A stretch of 64,000 bases of DNA from positions 992,001 to 1,056,000 of the forward strand of contig NZ_JADBEJ010000008.1 of the NCBI RefSeq assembly GCF_014873915.1. The letters run 5' to 3'. Both the position numbers and the translations under genes were made by a program. The notes beneath the pieces were generated by a model. The model saw only the letters and a program-made list of their open reading frames with translations. It did not search any database and was not told the origin of the DNA. This DNA is from Amycolatopsis roodepoortensis. Lineage in GTDB: Bacteria > Actinomycetota > Actinomycetes > Mycobacteriales > Pseudonocardiaceae. This document shows positions 50,039 through 58,145 of this stretch, piece after piece (the stretch's first letter is position 1; each line of letters opens with the position of its first letter).

Positions 50039-50073
50039 GGGAAACTGGTGGTCGTTATGACCGCCAGTTTCCC
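50039..50073. promoter_or_regulatory. Inverted repeat spanning the alr start codon
   Basis: GGGAAACTGGTGGTC and GACCGCCAGTTTCCC, a 15-bp stem with one T-G pair and loop GTTAT. The ATG of alr at 50057 begins in the loop, so the structure could hide the start or serve as an operator. It might also terminate the upstream unit, but no T-run follows. Confidence 0.6.
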
Positions 50074-51196
50074 GCGTGCCGAGGTCGTCATCGACCTGTC
50101 CGCCATCCGGCACAACGTCGCCCTGCTCGCATCCCGCGCTCCCTCGGCCCAGACCATGGCCGTGGTCAAGGCGGACGGCTACGGGCACGGAGCCCTCGAG
50201 GTCGCCCGTGCCGCCGTCGAGGGTGGGGCCACCTGGCTGGGCACCTGCTCCCTCGGCGAGGCGCTCGCGCTGCGCCGGGCCGGGATCGGAGCCCGCCTCT
50301 TCAGCTGGCTCGACACCCCCGAAGCCGACTTCGCGCCCGCGGTCGCCGAAGACATCGACGTCGCCGTCAGCTCCCTCGACGAGCTTGCCCGCGTGGCCGA
50401 CGGCGCTCGCCGGGCACGCGACTTTAGCGGGCTAAACGCGATCTGCCGGGTGCACCTCAAGATCGACACCGGGCTGTCCCGAAACGGCTGCCCACCTGCG
50501 GAATGGCCGGCATTGGTCAAGGCCGCGGCGGCCGCGAAGCCGCTCATCGAGGTCGTCGCGATCTGGTCGCACCTCGCGTGCGCCGACGAGCCCGGCCACC
50601 CCTCCATCGACGCACAGGCCAAGCGGTTCGACGAGGCCTACGACATCGCGCGCGCCGCCGGCCTGAACCCGATGCGGCACATCGCGAACTCCGCCGCCGT
50701 GCTGACGAGGCCCGACCTGCACTTCGACCTCGTGCGCCCCGGGATCGCGATCTACGGGCTGAACCCGGTGCCCACCGGCGACGATCTGCGCCCGGCCATG
50801 ACCTTCAAATCGTCCGTCGTGCTCACGAAGCGGATCCCGGCAGGCGAATCGGTCTCGTACGGCCACAGCTGGACGGCCGAACGCGACACCACCCTCGCGC
50901 TGGTTCCCGTGGGTTATGCCGACGGCGTGCCGCGGTCGCTGTCCGGACGGATGGACGTCCTGCTGGGCGGAAAGCGACGGCCGGTCGTCGGCCGCGTCTG
51001 CATGGACCAGCTCATCGTCGACTGCGGAGACGACGAGCCGTCCATCGGCAGCGAAGTGATCCTTTTCGGCAAGGGCGCGTTTGGTGAGCCCACGGCACGG
51101 GAATGGGCCGACAAGCTGGGGACGATCGACTACGAGATCGTGACTTCGATGTACCGCCCGCGTGTCCACCGGACGTATCTGGAGGCAGGCTCGTGA
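50057..51196 (+). CDS. alr: Alanine racemase
   Basis: PLP enzyme making D-alanine for peptidoglycan. 379 residues from ATG 50057 (GTG 50048 also possible). PLP-Lys38 in AVVKADGYGHG, Tyr268 in SVSYGHSW, C-terminal VGRVCMDQLIVD. A dispersed palindrome codes residues about 122-129 (DFSGLNAI) between the first barrel strands and HLKIDTGLSRNG, where the mycobacterial sequence as I recall it has no such insert. The stop overlaps the next GTG by 4 bp. Confidence 0.95.
   Translation: MTASFPRAEVVIDLSAIRHNVALLASRAPSAQTMAVVKADGYGHGALEVARAAVEGGATWLGTCSLGEALALRRAGIGARLFSWLDTPEADFAPAVAEDIDVAVSSLDELARVADGARRARDFSGLNAICRVHLKIDTGLSRNGCPPAEWPALVKAAAAAKPLIEVVAIWSHLACADEPGHPSIDAQAKRFDEAYDIARAAGLNPMRHIANSAAVLTRPDLHFDLVRPGIAIYGLNPVPTGDDLRPAMTFKSSVVLTKRIPAGESVSYGHSWTAERDTTLALVPVGYADGVPRSLSGRMDVLLGGKRRPVVGRVCMDQLIVDCGDDEPSIGSEVILFGKGAFGEPTAREWADKLGTIDYEIVTSMYRPRVHRTYLEAGS
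50417..50443. repeat. Dispersed palindrome inside alr
   Basis: GCGACTTTAGCGGG / CTAAACGCGATC copy, read as DFSGLNAI in the stop-free frame. Confidence 0.85.
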
Positions 51197-52290
51197 CACC
51201 TTCACGAAGACTGCTGGCCATCGTCGGCGGCGTCGGGGCCGTGGCCACCGGCACCGCCGCGGCGATCGCCGTCGCCGCACAGCAGCGGCGGCAGAGTGAG
51301 GATCCGTTCGTGGACGAGCCGTTGGGGGATCTCGCACCGGATCGGACGTCGACAGTGGCGGCGGAGGACGGCACGCCGCTCGCGGTCGAGGAGATCGATC
51401 CGGGCGATGGGGGAGAACCGGAGCTGACCGTCGTCGGTGTGCACGGTTTCGCGTTGTCGAAGCGCTGCTGGCATTTCCAGCGGCGAGACCTCGCGTCGCT
51501 GAGGCTGCCGCGGGTGCGGCAGGTGTACTTCGACCATCGCGGGCACGGGCAATCCGGCGCCGCGACCGCCGAGACCAGCACCATCGAGCAGCTGGCGCGT
51601 GACCTCGACATGGTCCTGCGTTCGGTGGTGCCGGAGGGGCCCATCGTGCTCATGGGGCACTCGATGGGCGGCATGGTGATCATGGAGCTCGCCGCCGAGC
51701 ATCCCGAGCTGTTCGACGACCGTGTCTGTGGCGTCGCGTTCATCGCGACCGCGGCGGGCGAAGTCGGTGCTCGGGGCCTTCCGAGATCACTGCTCTCGAA
51801 GTACAACCCGCTCACGCGAGGCGTCGGCGGGCTGGCCGGGTGGCAGCCGGGGCTTGTCGAATTCGTGCGCGCGGCGGGTGGGCAGCTGACCCGGCAGGCC
51901 GTGCGCAGGCTGGCCTTCGGCAGCCGTGACGTGTCTCCTCGACTTGTCGACTTCATGCTGGAAATGCTCGAGGTGACGCCGGTGCGCGGGCTCGTGAACT
52001 TCGTCGACACGCTCGGCAGCCACAACCGGTACGCCGCGCTCGCCGGGCTGAAGCACGCACACGTGCTGGTCGTCGGCGGGGATTCCGACCGGTTCACGCC
52101 GATCGCGCACGCCGAGCGGATCGCGGCGGAGCTGCCGGACGCGGAGCTGGTGCGCGTCCGGGGCGCGGGGCACATGGTGCAGCTGGAACAACCCGAACTG
52201 GTGAACAGCCACCTGATCGACTTGGTGCAACGATGCACCGGCACCGATGGTGAGACTTCCGAACGGCGGACCTGGTGGTGGCAACGCTGA
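51193..52290 (+). CDS. Membrane-anchored alpha/beta-hydrolase
   Basis: 365 residues. N-terminal hydrophobic segment (LLAIVGGVGAVATGTAAAIAV) that may anchor or export it. Hydrolase fold with GVHGFALSKRCW, FDHRGHGQSG, nucleophile elbow LMGHSMGGMV (Ser), acid in VVGGDSDRFTP and His in GAGHMVQLE. It occupies the position between alr and tsaE where many Actinobacteria carry such a gene. GTG start in a 4-bp overlap with alr. Substrate unknown. Confidence 0.87.
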   Translation: MTPSRRLLAIVGGVGAVATGTAAAIAVAAQQRRQSEDPFVDEPLGDLAPDRTSTVAAEDGTPLAVEEIDPGDGGEPELTVVGVHGFALSKRCWHFQRRDLASLRLPRVRQVYFDHRGHGQSGAATAETSTIEQLARDLDMVLRSVVPEGPIVLMGHSMGGMVIMELAAEHPELFDDRVCGVAFIATAAGEVGARGLPRSLLSKYNPLTRGVGGLAGWQPGLVEFVRAAGGQLTRQAVRRLAFGSRDVSPRLVDFMLEMLEVTPVRGLVNFVDTLGSHNRYAALAGLKHAHVLVVGGDSDRFTPIAHAERIAAELPDAELVRVRGAGHMVQLEQPELVNSHLIDLVQRCTGTDGETSERRTWWWQR

Positions 52291-52754
52291 TGAATTTCGC
52301 TTTCCCGACTCCCGAATCGACGATGGAATTCGGGCGAGAGCTCGGACGCTCGCTGCGCGCGGGCGACCTCGTGCTGCTCGCCGGGCCGCTCGGGGCGGGC
52401 AAGACGACGCTGACCCGCGGGATCGCGGACGGTCTCGGGGTCGGTGGGCGGGTCAGCTCGCCGACGTTCGTGCTCGCCAGGGTGCATCCGGCCGGGGCCG
52501 CTGGGGTCGCGCTGGTGCACGTGGACGCGTACCGGCTCGGCGGGGATCTCTCGCAGCTGGACGACCTGGACCTCGACACCGAACTGGAGCGGTCCGCGTT
52601 GGTCGTCGAGTGGGGTGAAGGGTCCGCCGAGCGCCTGTCGGACGACTACCTCGTCGTGCGCCTGGAGCGCCGCGAAGACGATGTCCGCATGGTCACCCTG
52701 GAGCCGCACGGCACCTGGACGTCCCGCACGCCCGACCTGCGTTTAGCGGGCTAA
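52290..52754 (+). CDS. tsaE: tRNA t6A biosynthesis ATPase TsaE
   Basis: 154 residues. P-loop GPLGAGKTT (32-40), VSSPTFVLARVHP, HVDAYRLGG and VVEWGEG. Cycles the TsaB-TsaD complex in threonylcarbamoyl-adenosine synthesis at A37 of tRNAs reading ANN codons. ATG overlaps the preceding stop by 1 bp. The stop TAA and the last four residues (RLAG) come from a dispersed palindrome. Confidence 0.94.
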   Translation: MNFAFPTPESTMEFGRELGRSLRAGDLVLLAGPLGAGKTTLTRGIADGLGVGGRVSSPTFVLARVHPAGAAGVALVHVDAYRLGGDLSQLDDLDLDTELERSALVVEWGEGSAERLSDDYLVVRLERREDDVRMVTLEPHGTWTSRTPDLRLAG

Positions 52755-52835
52755 TCGCGATCCGCGGGGCGACTTGCGTTTAGCGGGCTAATCGCGATCC
52801 GGTGCCACAGATCGCGATTAGGGGGCTAAACGCAA
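52738..52835. repeat. Three dispersed palindromes joining the ends of tsaE and the carboxyltransferase gene
   Basis: Copies at 52738-52762, 52775-52800 and 52811-52835, 37-38 bp apart. The first supplies the tsaE stop (TAA). The third supplies the TAG stop of the minus-strand gene 52826-54160, whose last residues are CV. Confidence 0.88.
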
Positions 52836-54160
52836 GTCGGCGCGGGGCCGACGACGGAGCGCGCGATTCCCAGGTCCACCAGGTCTTGGGGGCGCAGGCG
52901 GAGCCGGTCCGCGAGGGCGGGGACCTCGTCGGCGGGCAGCTTGAGGATCGCCGCGGCCGCCTCGGGCGACGTCACCGAGAAGTACGCGTCGGGCGTCACC
53001 CACGTCGACCCCGGCGCCGCGAACGCGAGCGCGCCCCCGGAGCCACCTTCCCCGATCACAAGGGTCGTGATCGGCACGACCGCACTCGCGACCGCCTCGA
53101 ACAACTCCGCGATCGCCGCGCCGGCCCCGGCCCGTTCGGCCGCCTCGTCGTTCGCCGCGCCCGGAGTGTCGACGAGGGTAAGGACAGGGATTCCGAGCCT
53201 CGACGCGAGCCGCACCAGACGCGCAGCCGTCCGAAAACCCGCGGGCGACGTCGGTGTCCCGCACTGCGCCGCGTACGCGATCGCTCGGCCGCCGCGCCAG
53301 CCGAAGCCGCACAAGACACCAGCGTCGACCCCGCCGCATCGATCGCCCGAGACTTCCTCGCGCCAGTCGAAGTACACGTCGAGATACTCCGCCGCCCTCG
53401 GCCGCTCGGCGGAGCGCGCGGCTTGGACCGCGTCCCACCCGCTGCCGGGCAAGTCCGTCGCTCCGAGCGCGCCCGGCGGCTCCGCGGCTTCCGGCGTCGG
53501 CGAAGTCAGAAGGCGTAGCCACCGTTCCAGTGCCGCGGGAAGGTCGGCTGACGCCACGATCTGGTCGACCTGGCCCCACGCGAGCTTCGCTTCGGCCGTG
53601 TACGCCTCTGGGGAAGCGTCGGCAGGCCGCACGCGGGAACCGGCGAAACCGACCTGCGCCCCGGGCAGCGCGAGAACGACGTCGGCGCTCGCACCGAGAG
53701 TCGCCCAGCCGCCGCCCGTCGTCGGGTCGCGCAGCACCGAGATCTGCGGCACCGACCGGGCTCCGGCCGCCGCCCGCGCGATGCGCTGCAACTGCGAAAG
53801 CGCCCGCATCCCGTGCTGCATGCGGCTGCCGCCGGTCGCGATCAGCGACACCACCGGCAACCGGGATCCGACCGCCCGCGCGAACGCCGCTTCGACGCGA
53901 TCACCGGTCCGCTGGCCGATCGACCCGCCCAGGAAGCCGAACTCGAACGCGATCACGATCGCCTCGACGTCGCCGATCCTGGCGATCCCGCAGACCACGG
54001 ACTCGTCTTCTCCGGTCCGCTTTTCGGCGGCCTCGCGTGCCGAGCGGTACCCCGGCCAGCCGATCGGCCCGTCGTCCGGTTCCTCGGAACGCGGAACCTC
54101 CAGATCCTCGAATCCGGTCGCGATCTCCTTGACGACGGACCGCGCCGAGGACCTGCTCAT
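52826..54160 (-). CDS. Acyl-CoA carboxyltransferase (fused AccD-AccA type)
   Basis: 444 residues. The N-terminal half is AccD-like (ATGGSRMQHGMRAL, DPTTGGGWATLGASADVVLA), the C-terminal half AccA-like (VLTLVDTPGAAND, VIGEGGSGGALAFAAPGS, SVTSPEAAAAIL). No Cys4 zinc finger is present. Such proteins transfer CO2 from biotin to an acyl-CoA; the position resembles orphan AccD3-type genes. No biotin carboxylase gene is adjacent. ATG overlaps the stop of the upstream acyl-CoA synthetase gene by 4 bp. Confidence 0.85.
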   Translation of the reverse strand: MSRSSARSVVKEIATGFEDLEVPRSEEPDDGPIGWPGYRSAREAAEKRTGEDESVVCGIARIGDVEAIVIAFEFGFLGGSIGQRTGDRVEAAFARAVGSRLPVVSLIATGGSRMQHGMRALSQLQRIARAAAGARSVPQISVLRDPTTGGGWATLGASADVVLALPGAQVGFAGSRVRPADASPEAYTAEAKLAWGQVDQIVASADLPAALERWLRLLTSPTPEAAEPPGALGATDLPGSGWDAVQAARSAERPRAAEYLDVYFDWREEVSGDRCGGVDAGVLCGFGWRGGRAIAYAAQCGTPTSPAGFRTAARLVRLASRLGIPVLTLVDTPGAANDEAAERAGAGAAIAELFEAVASAVVPITTLVIGEGGSGGALAFAAPGSTWVTPDAYFSVTSPEAAAAILKLPADEVPALADRLRLRPQDLVDLGIARSVVGPAPTCV

Positions 54161-55578
54161 CCGAGCGCCCGTTTCATGACCTTGCCCATGTCGTTGCGCG
54201 GCAACGCCTCCAGGTAGCGGACCACGCGAGGCCGTTTGTGCGGCGACAACAGGCGCGAGACGTGGTCGGCGAGTTCGGACTCCGCCGGGCGTTCTCCGTC
54301 AGGCACCACCCAGGCCACGATGCGCTCGCCGAGGTCGTCGTCGGGCTCGCCGGTGACCGCCACCTCCGCGACGCCGGGATGCTCCATGAGCGCGTTCTCG
54401 ATCTCACCCGCGCCGATCTTGTAGCCGCCGCTCTTGATCAGATCCGTCGCCTTCCGGCCGACGATCTTCACGTACCCGGCCGCGTCGCGCGTCGCCATGT
54501 CGCCGGTCCGGAACCAGCCGTCGTCGAAGGCGGCTTCGGTGGCGTCGGGGCGGTTGAGGTACTCGGTGAACAGGTTCGGACCGCGGACCTGGATCTCGCC
54601 GACGGTCTCGACCTCCTCGACGGGCTGGCCCGCTTCGTCGACCAGCCGTAGATCGACGCCGCGCAGCGGGACGCCGACCGTGCCGGGGACGTGCTCGCCG
54701 TCGGCGCGGATGCTGGTGTTCATGAGGGTCTCGGTCATCCCGTAGCGCTCGATCACGCGGCGGCCGGTCGCCGCGGTGATGCGCTGGTGATCGTGGACGG
54801 GCAGCGCGGCCGACCCGGAGACGAGCAGCCGGGCGCTGCTGAGCGCCTCGGCGAGCGACGGGTCTTCGCCGACTTCGCCCGCGATGCGGTGGTACATGGT
54901 CGGGACGCCGAACATCATCGTCGCTCCGGAAGCGAGTTCGCGTGCGACGCCTTCGGTCGAGAAGCGACCGAGATGCCGGACCGAGCCGCCGCGCCGGAGC
55001 GGTCCCAGGATGCCGAGGATCAGGCCGTGCACGTGGAACAGCGGGAGACCGTGGACCAGGACGTCGTCGGCGGTCCATTCCCAGGCGTCCTCGAGCGCGT
55101 CGAGGGTGGTCGAGATGGCGCGCCGGGGGAGGACGACGCCCTTGGGCGGGCCGGTGGTGCCGGAGGTGTAGACGATCAGCGCCGGGGCTTCGGCGTCCGG
55201 TTCCGCGGGGAGATCGACGGGCGTGCCTTCGAGGACGATGTCGCGGCGCGGCAGGCCGCTGAGTCCCGTGGGCAGGTCGGTGCCCGGTTCGGCGAGTATG
55301 AGGACGGGCTCGCTGTCGGTGAGGATGTGCGCGAGCTCGCGTTCGCCGATCTTCGGGTTGAGCGGGATGGCGGGGACGCCTGCGAGCAGGGCGGCGACGA
55401 CGGCGACGCTGGTGTGCACCGACGGCGTCGCCCAGACCGCGACGCGGCCGCTCGGGAGGTCGCGGGCAAGTGTGCCGGCGACGGCCGCAAGGTCGTCGTA
55501 GGTGAGGGAGGTGTCGCCGAAGCGGAGCGCCTCTTTGGCCGAGCCGCTCGCCAGCGTGGGGAACAACCGATCGGGCAC
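54157..55578 (-). CDS. Acyl-CoA synthetase, malonyl-CoA synthetase-like
   Basis: 473 residues from GTG 55578, with AGGAGG 7 bp upstream; reading from 55671 is rejected. AMP-forming ligase with IVYTSGTTGPPKGVVLPRR, LPLFHVHGLILG, ERYGMTETLMNTS, WFRTGDMATRD and IVGRKATDLIKSGGYKIG. The compact size and RYGMTET motif resemble MatB/FadD36-type ligases that activate malonate or methylmalonate. Coupled to the carboxyltransferase, it suggests malonyl-type CoA supply or turnover. Confidence 0.83.
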   Translation of the reverse strand: MPDRLFPTLASGSAKEALRFGDTSLTYDDLAAVAGTLARDLPSGRVAVWATPSVHTSVAVVAALLAGVPAIPLNPKIGERELAHILTDSEPVLILAEPGTDLPTGLSGLPRRDIVLEGTPVDLPAEPDAEAPALIVYTSGTTGPPKGVVLPRRAISTTLDALEDAWEWTADDVLVHGLPLFHVHGLILGILGPLRRGGSVRHLGRFSTEGVARELASGATMMFGVPTMYHRIAGEVGEDPSLAEALSSARLLVSGSAALPVHDHQRITAATGRRVIERYGMTETLMNTSIRADGEHVPGTVGVPLRGVDLRLVDEAGQPVEEVETVGEIQVRGPNLFTEYLNRPDATEAAFDDGWFRTGDMATRDAAGYVKIVGRKATDLIKSGGYKIGAGEIENALMEHPGVAEVAVTGEPDDDLGERIVAWVVPDGERPAESELADHVSRLLSPHKRPRVVRYLEALPRNDMGKVMKRALG

Positions 55579-55686
55579 TTTGTGACCTCCTGCTCGACTC
55601 CGCCGGCCGGGCGCGTGGCCCTCGCAGGACCGTACCGCGCTGCCCACCCGCACCCCTGCGACCTGCTTCACACGGCAGGCCGACCT

Positions 55687-55936
55687 GCGTTTAGCCCCCT
55701 AATCGCGATCTGAGGGTCTGGAGCGCCGAGGCCACCGGATCGCGTTTAGCCCGCTAAACGCGACATGCGGGCGGGAGAGCGGGAGCGACTTTAGCCCCCT
55801 AATTGCGATCCGGCGGTGGGGCGCGGGACCGGGGTGCGGGGCCCCGGCGCGCGTCGCGTTTAGCGGGCTAAACGCGATCCGGCGCAGGGGGAGCGGCCGC
55901 GCCACCCGATCGCGTTTAGCCCGCTAAACGCGCTCC
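55687..55936. repeat. Five dispersed palindromes upstream of tsaB
   Basis: Copies at 55687-55710, 55738-55763, 55786-55811, 55853-55880 and 55909-55936, spaced 48-67 bp, with five different arm combinations. With them the 385-bp gap 55579-55963 is accounted for; no further gene or clear promoter is seen. Confidence 0.88.
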
Positions 55937-55963
55937 GGGGCGCTGGTCGTAGGCTGGGTAACC

Positions 55964-56623
55964 GTGCTGGTACTGGCCATCGACACCTCGACCCCGGCGG
56001 TCACCGCGGGCCTCGTCGCCCTGGACGGCGACGTCCTCGAGTCGCGCGGCGACCGCGTCACGGTCGACCCGCGCGCGCACGGCGAGCTGATCACGCCCCA
56101 CGCCCTCGAAGCCGTCAAGGCCGCGGGCGTCACGCTTCGCGACCTCGACGCCATCGTCTGCGGCGTCGGCCCCGGCCCCTTCACCGGCCTTCGCGCCGGC
56201 ATGGCCACCGCCGCGTCGCTCGCCCACGCCCTCGGCATCCCCGCGTACCCGGTGTGCAGCCTCGACGCGATCGCCGCCGACGTCGCCCCCGGCGAAGCGC
56301 CTTTCCTCGTCCTCACCGACGCGAGGCGCCGCGAGGTCTACTGGGCCGCGTACGCCGCCGACGGCTCGCGCACCGACGGCCCCCACGTCGAGCGGCCTGC
56401 CGACCTCCAGACCACCATCAAGGTCGCGGCGGGCGACGGCGCCCTCCTCTACGCGGACGCCCTCGGCGTCCAGCCGATCGAGCCGCGCTTCCCGTCGCCC
56501 ATCGGGCTGGTCAAGGCCGCCCGCAAGGACTTTGACAACGAGCCCGCCCCGCTCACCCCGCTGTACCTCCGTCGCCCGGACGCCGTCGAACCGGCCGCGC
56601 GCAAGAAGGTGACCACGCCGTGA
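55964..56623 (+). CDS. tsaB: tRNA t6A biosynthesis scaffold TsaB
   Basis: 219 residues. ASKHA-fold partner of TsaD, with MLVLAIDTSTPAVTAGLV, IVCGVGPGPFTGLRAGM and FLVLTDARRREVYWA. Non-catalytic but needed for TsaD activity. GTG start; the stop overlaps rimI by 4 bp. Separated from tsaE by the inserted carboxyltransferase/ligase pair and eight palindromes. Confidence 0.94.
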   Translation: MLVLAIDTSTPAVTAGLVALDGDVLESRGDRVTVDPRAHGELITPHALEAVKAAGVTLRDLDAIVCGVGPGPFTGLRAGMATAASLAHALGIPAYPVCSLDAIAADVAPGEAPFLVLTDARRREVYWAAYAADGSRTDGPHVERPADLQTTIKVAAGDGALLYADALGVQPIEPRFPSPIGLVKAARKDFDNEPAPLTPLYLRRPDAVEPAARKKVTTP

Positions 56624-57099
56624 GGCTGGAACCCTTACGCCGCAAGGACATTCCCCGCTGTGTCGAGATAGAGAAGATCCTCTTCCCCGGCGATTCGCCG
56701 TGGAGCGCCTACGCCTTCCACGCGGAACTGGACGGCGGCGGCTACTACCTGGTCGCCCGGCCGGATGAAAGCGACGAGGTCATCGGTTACGCCGGGCTCG
56801 CCGTCGTCGGCCGCCGCGGCGACTACGAGGCGAGCATCCACACGATCGGCGTCGACCCGGCCTACCAGCGCAAGGGCATCGGCACCACGTTGCTGAAGGC
56901 GCTCCTCGATCGCGCGGACCAACTCGCCGCGCCGGTCTTCCTCGAAGTCCGCACCGACAACGACGCGGCGATCACGCTCTACGAGCGGCACGGTTTCGAA
57001 CGCGTCGGTCTCCGGAAGCGCTACTACCAGCCCTCCGGCGCCGACGCCTACACGATGGCCCGCCCGCGGGCCCAGGTCCGAGACGAGGTGGCGGGCTGA
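56620..57099 (+). CDS. rimI: Ribosomal protein S18-alanine N-acetyltransferase
   Basis: 159-residue GNAT acetyltransferase with IHTIGVDPAYQRKGIG (acetyl-CoA pyrophosphate loop), FLEVRTDNDAAITLYERHGF and RKRYYQPSGADAYTM. Acetylates the N-terminal Ala of S18 in E. coli; broader N-acetylation is known in Actinobacteria. GTG start overlapping tsaB, stop overlapping tsaD by 1 bp. Confidence 0.93.
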   Translation: MRLEPLRRKDIPRCVEIEKILFPGDSPWSAYAFHAELDGGGYYLVARPDESDEVIGYAGLAVVGRRGDYEASIHTIGVDPAYQRKGIGTTLLKALLDRADQLAAPVFLEVRTDNDAAITLYERHGFERVGLRKRYYQPSGADAYTMARPRAQVRDEVAG

Positions 57100-58145
57100 T
57101 GCCGCGCATCATCATGGGCATCGAGAGTTCGTGCGACGAGACCGGCGTCGGTCTCGTCCGTCTGCACGACGACAACACGGTCGAGCTGCTCGCCGACGAG
57201 GTCGCCTCCAGCGTCGACCAGCATGCCCGCTTCGGCGGCGTCGTGCCCGAGGTCGCCAGCCGCGCGCACCTGGAGGCGATGGTCCCGACGGTCGCGCGAG
57301 CCTTCGACAAGGCCGGCTTGAAACTGTCCGATGTGGACGCGATCGCGGTTACCGCGGGACCAGGCCTCGCGGGTGCGCTCTTGGTCGGCGTCGCCGCGGC
57401 CAAGGCCTACGCCGCCGCGCTCGACATCCCGCTCTACGGCGTGAATCACCTGGCCGGGCACATCGCCGTCGACACGCTCCAGCACGGCCCGCTGCCCGAC
57501 CGCTGTCTCGCGTTGCTCGTTTCGGGCGGGCACACGCAATTGCTGCTGGTGGACGACATCGCGTCCGAGATCACCGAGCTCGGGTCCACTGTGGACGACG
57601 CGGCAGGCGAGGCCTACGACAAGGTCGCCCGCGTGCTCGGCCTGCCGTATCCCGGCGGCCCGCCCATCGACAAGGCCGCCAAGAACGGCGACGGCGCGGC
57701 GATCGCGTTCCCCCGCGGGATGACCGGCCCGCGTGACGCCAAATTCGATTTCTCCTTCTCCGGCCTGAAAACCGCCGTCGCGCGCTGGGTCGAAGGCGCC
57801 GAACGCCGCGGCGAGGACATTCCCGTCGACGACGTCGCCGCGTCGTTCCAGGAGGCCGTCGCCGACGTGCTCACCATGAAGGCGATCCGAGCCGCCAAGG
57901 AACACGGCGTCGACACACTGGTGATCTCCGGTGGTGTGGCGGCGAATTCGCGACTGTCCGAACTCGCCGCCGAGCGCTGCGCCGAAGCCGGGATCACCCT
58001 GCGGGTCCCGCGGCCGCGGCTGTGCACGGACAACGGCGCGATGATCGCCGCGCTCGGCGCGCACGTGGTCGCCGCCGGACGGCCGCGCGCATCGCTCGAT
58101 TTCTCCGCGAATCCGGCGTTGCCGGTGCAGATCGTCTCGATCTAA
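57099..58145 (+). CDS. tsaD: tRNA threonylcarbamoyl transferase TsaD
   Basis: 348 residues. Catalytic subunit of t6A37 formation. Metal site His117 and His121 in NHLAGH, SSCDETGVG, PGLAGALLVG, LLVSGGHTQLLL, FSGLKTAV and VISGGVAANSRL. ATG start. Convergent with wecB (4-bp overlap of the stops). Confidence 0.97.
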   Translation: MPRIIMGIESSCDETGVGLVRLHDDNTVELLADEVASSVDQHARFGGVVPEVASRAHLEAMVPTVARAFDKAGLKLSDVDAIAVTAGPGLAGALLVGVAAAKAYAAALDIPLYGVNHLAGHIAVDTLQHGPLPDRCLALLVSGGHTQLLLVDDIASEITELGSTVDDAAGEAYDKVARVLGLPYPGGPPIDKAAKNGDGAAIAFPRGMTGPRDAKFDFSFSGLKTAVARWVEGAERRGEDIPVDDVAASFQEAVADVLTMKAIRAAKEHGVDTLVISGGVAANSRLSELAAERCAEAGITLRVPRPRLCTDNGAMIAALGAHVVAAGRPRASLDFSANPALPVQIVSI

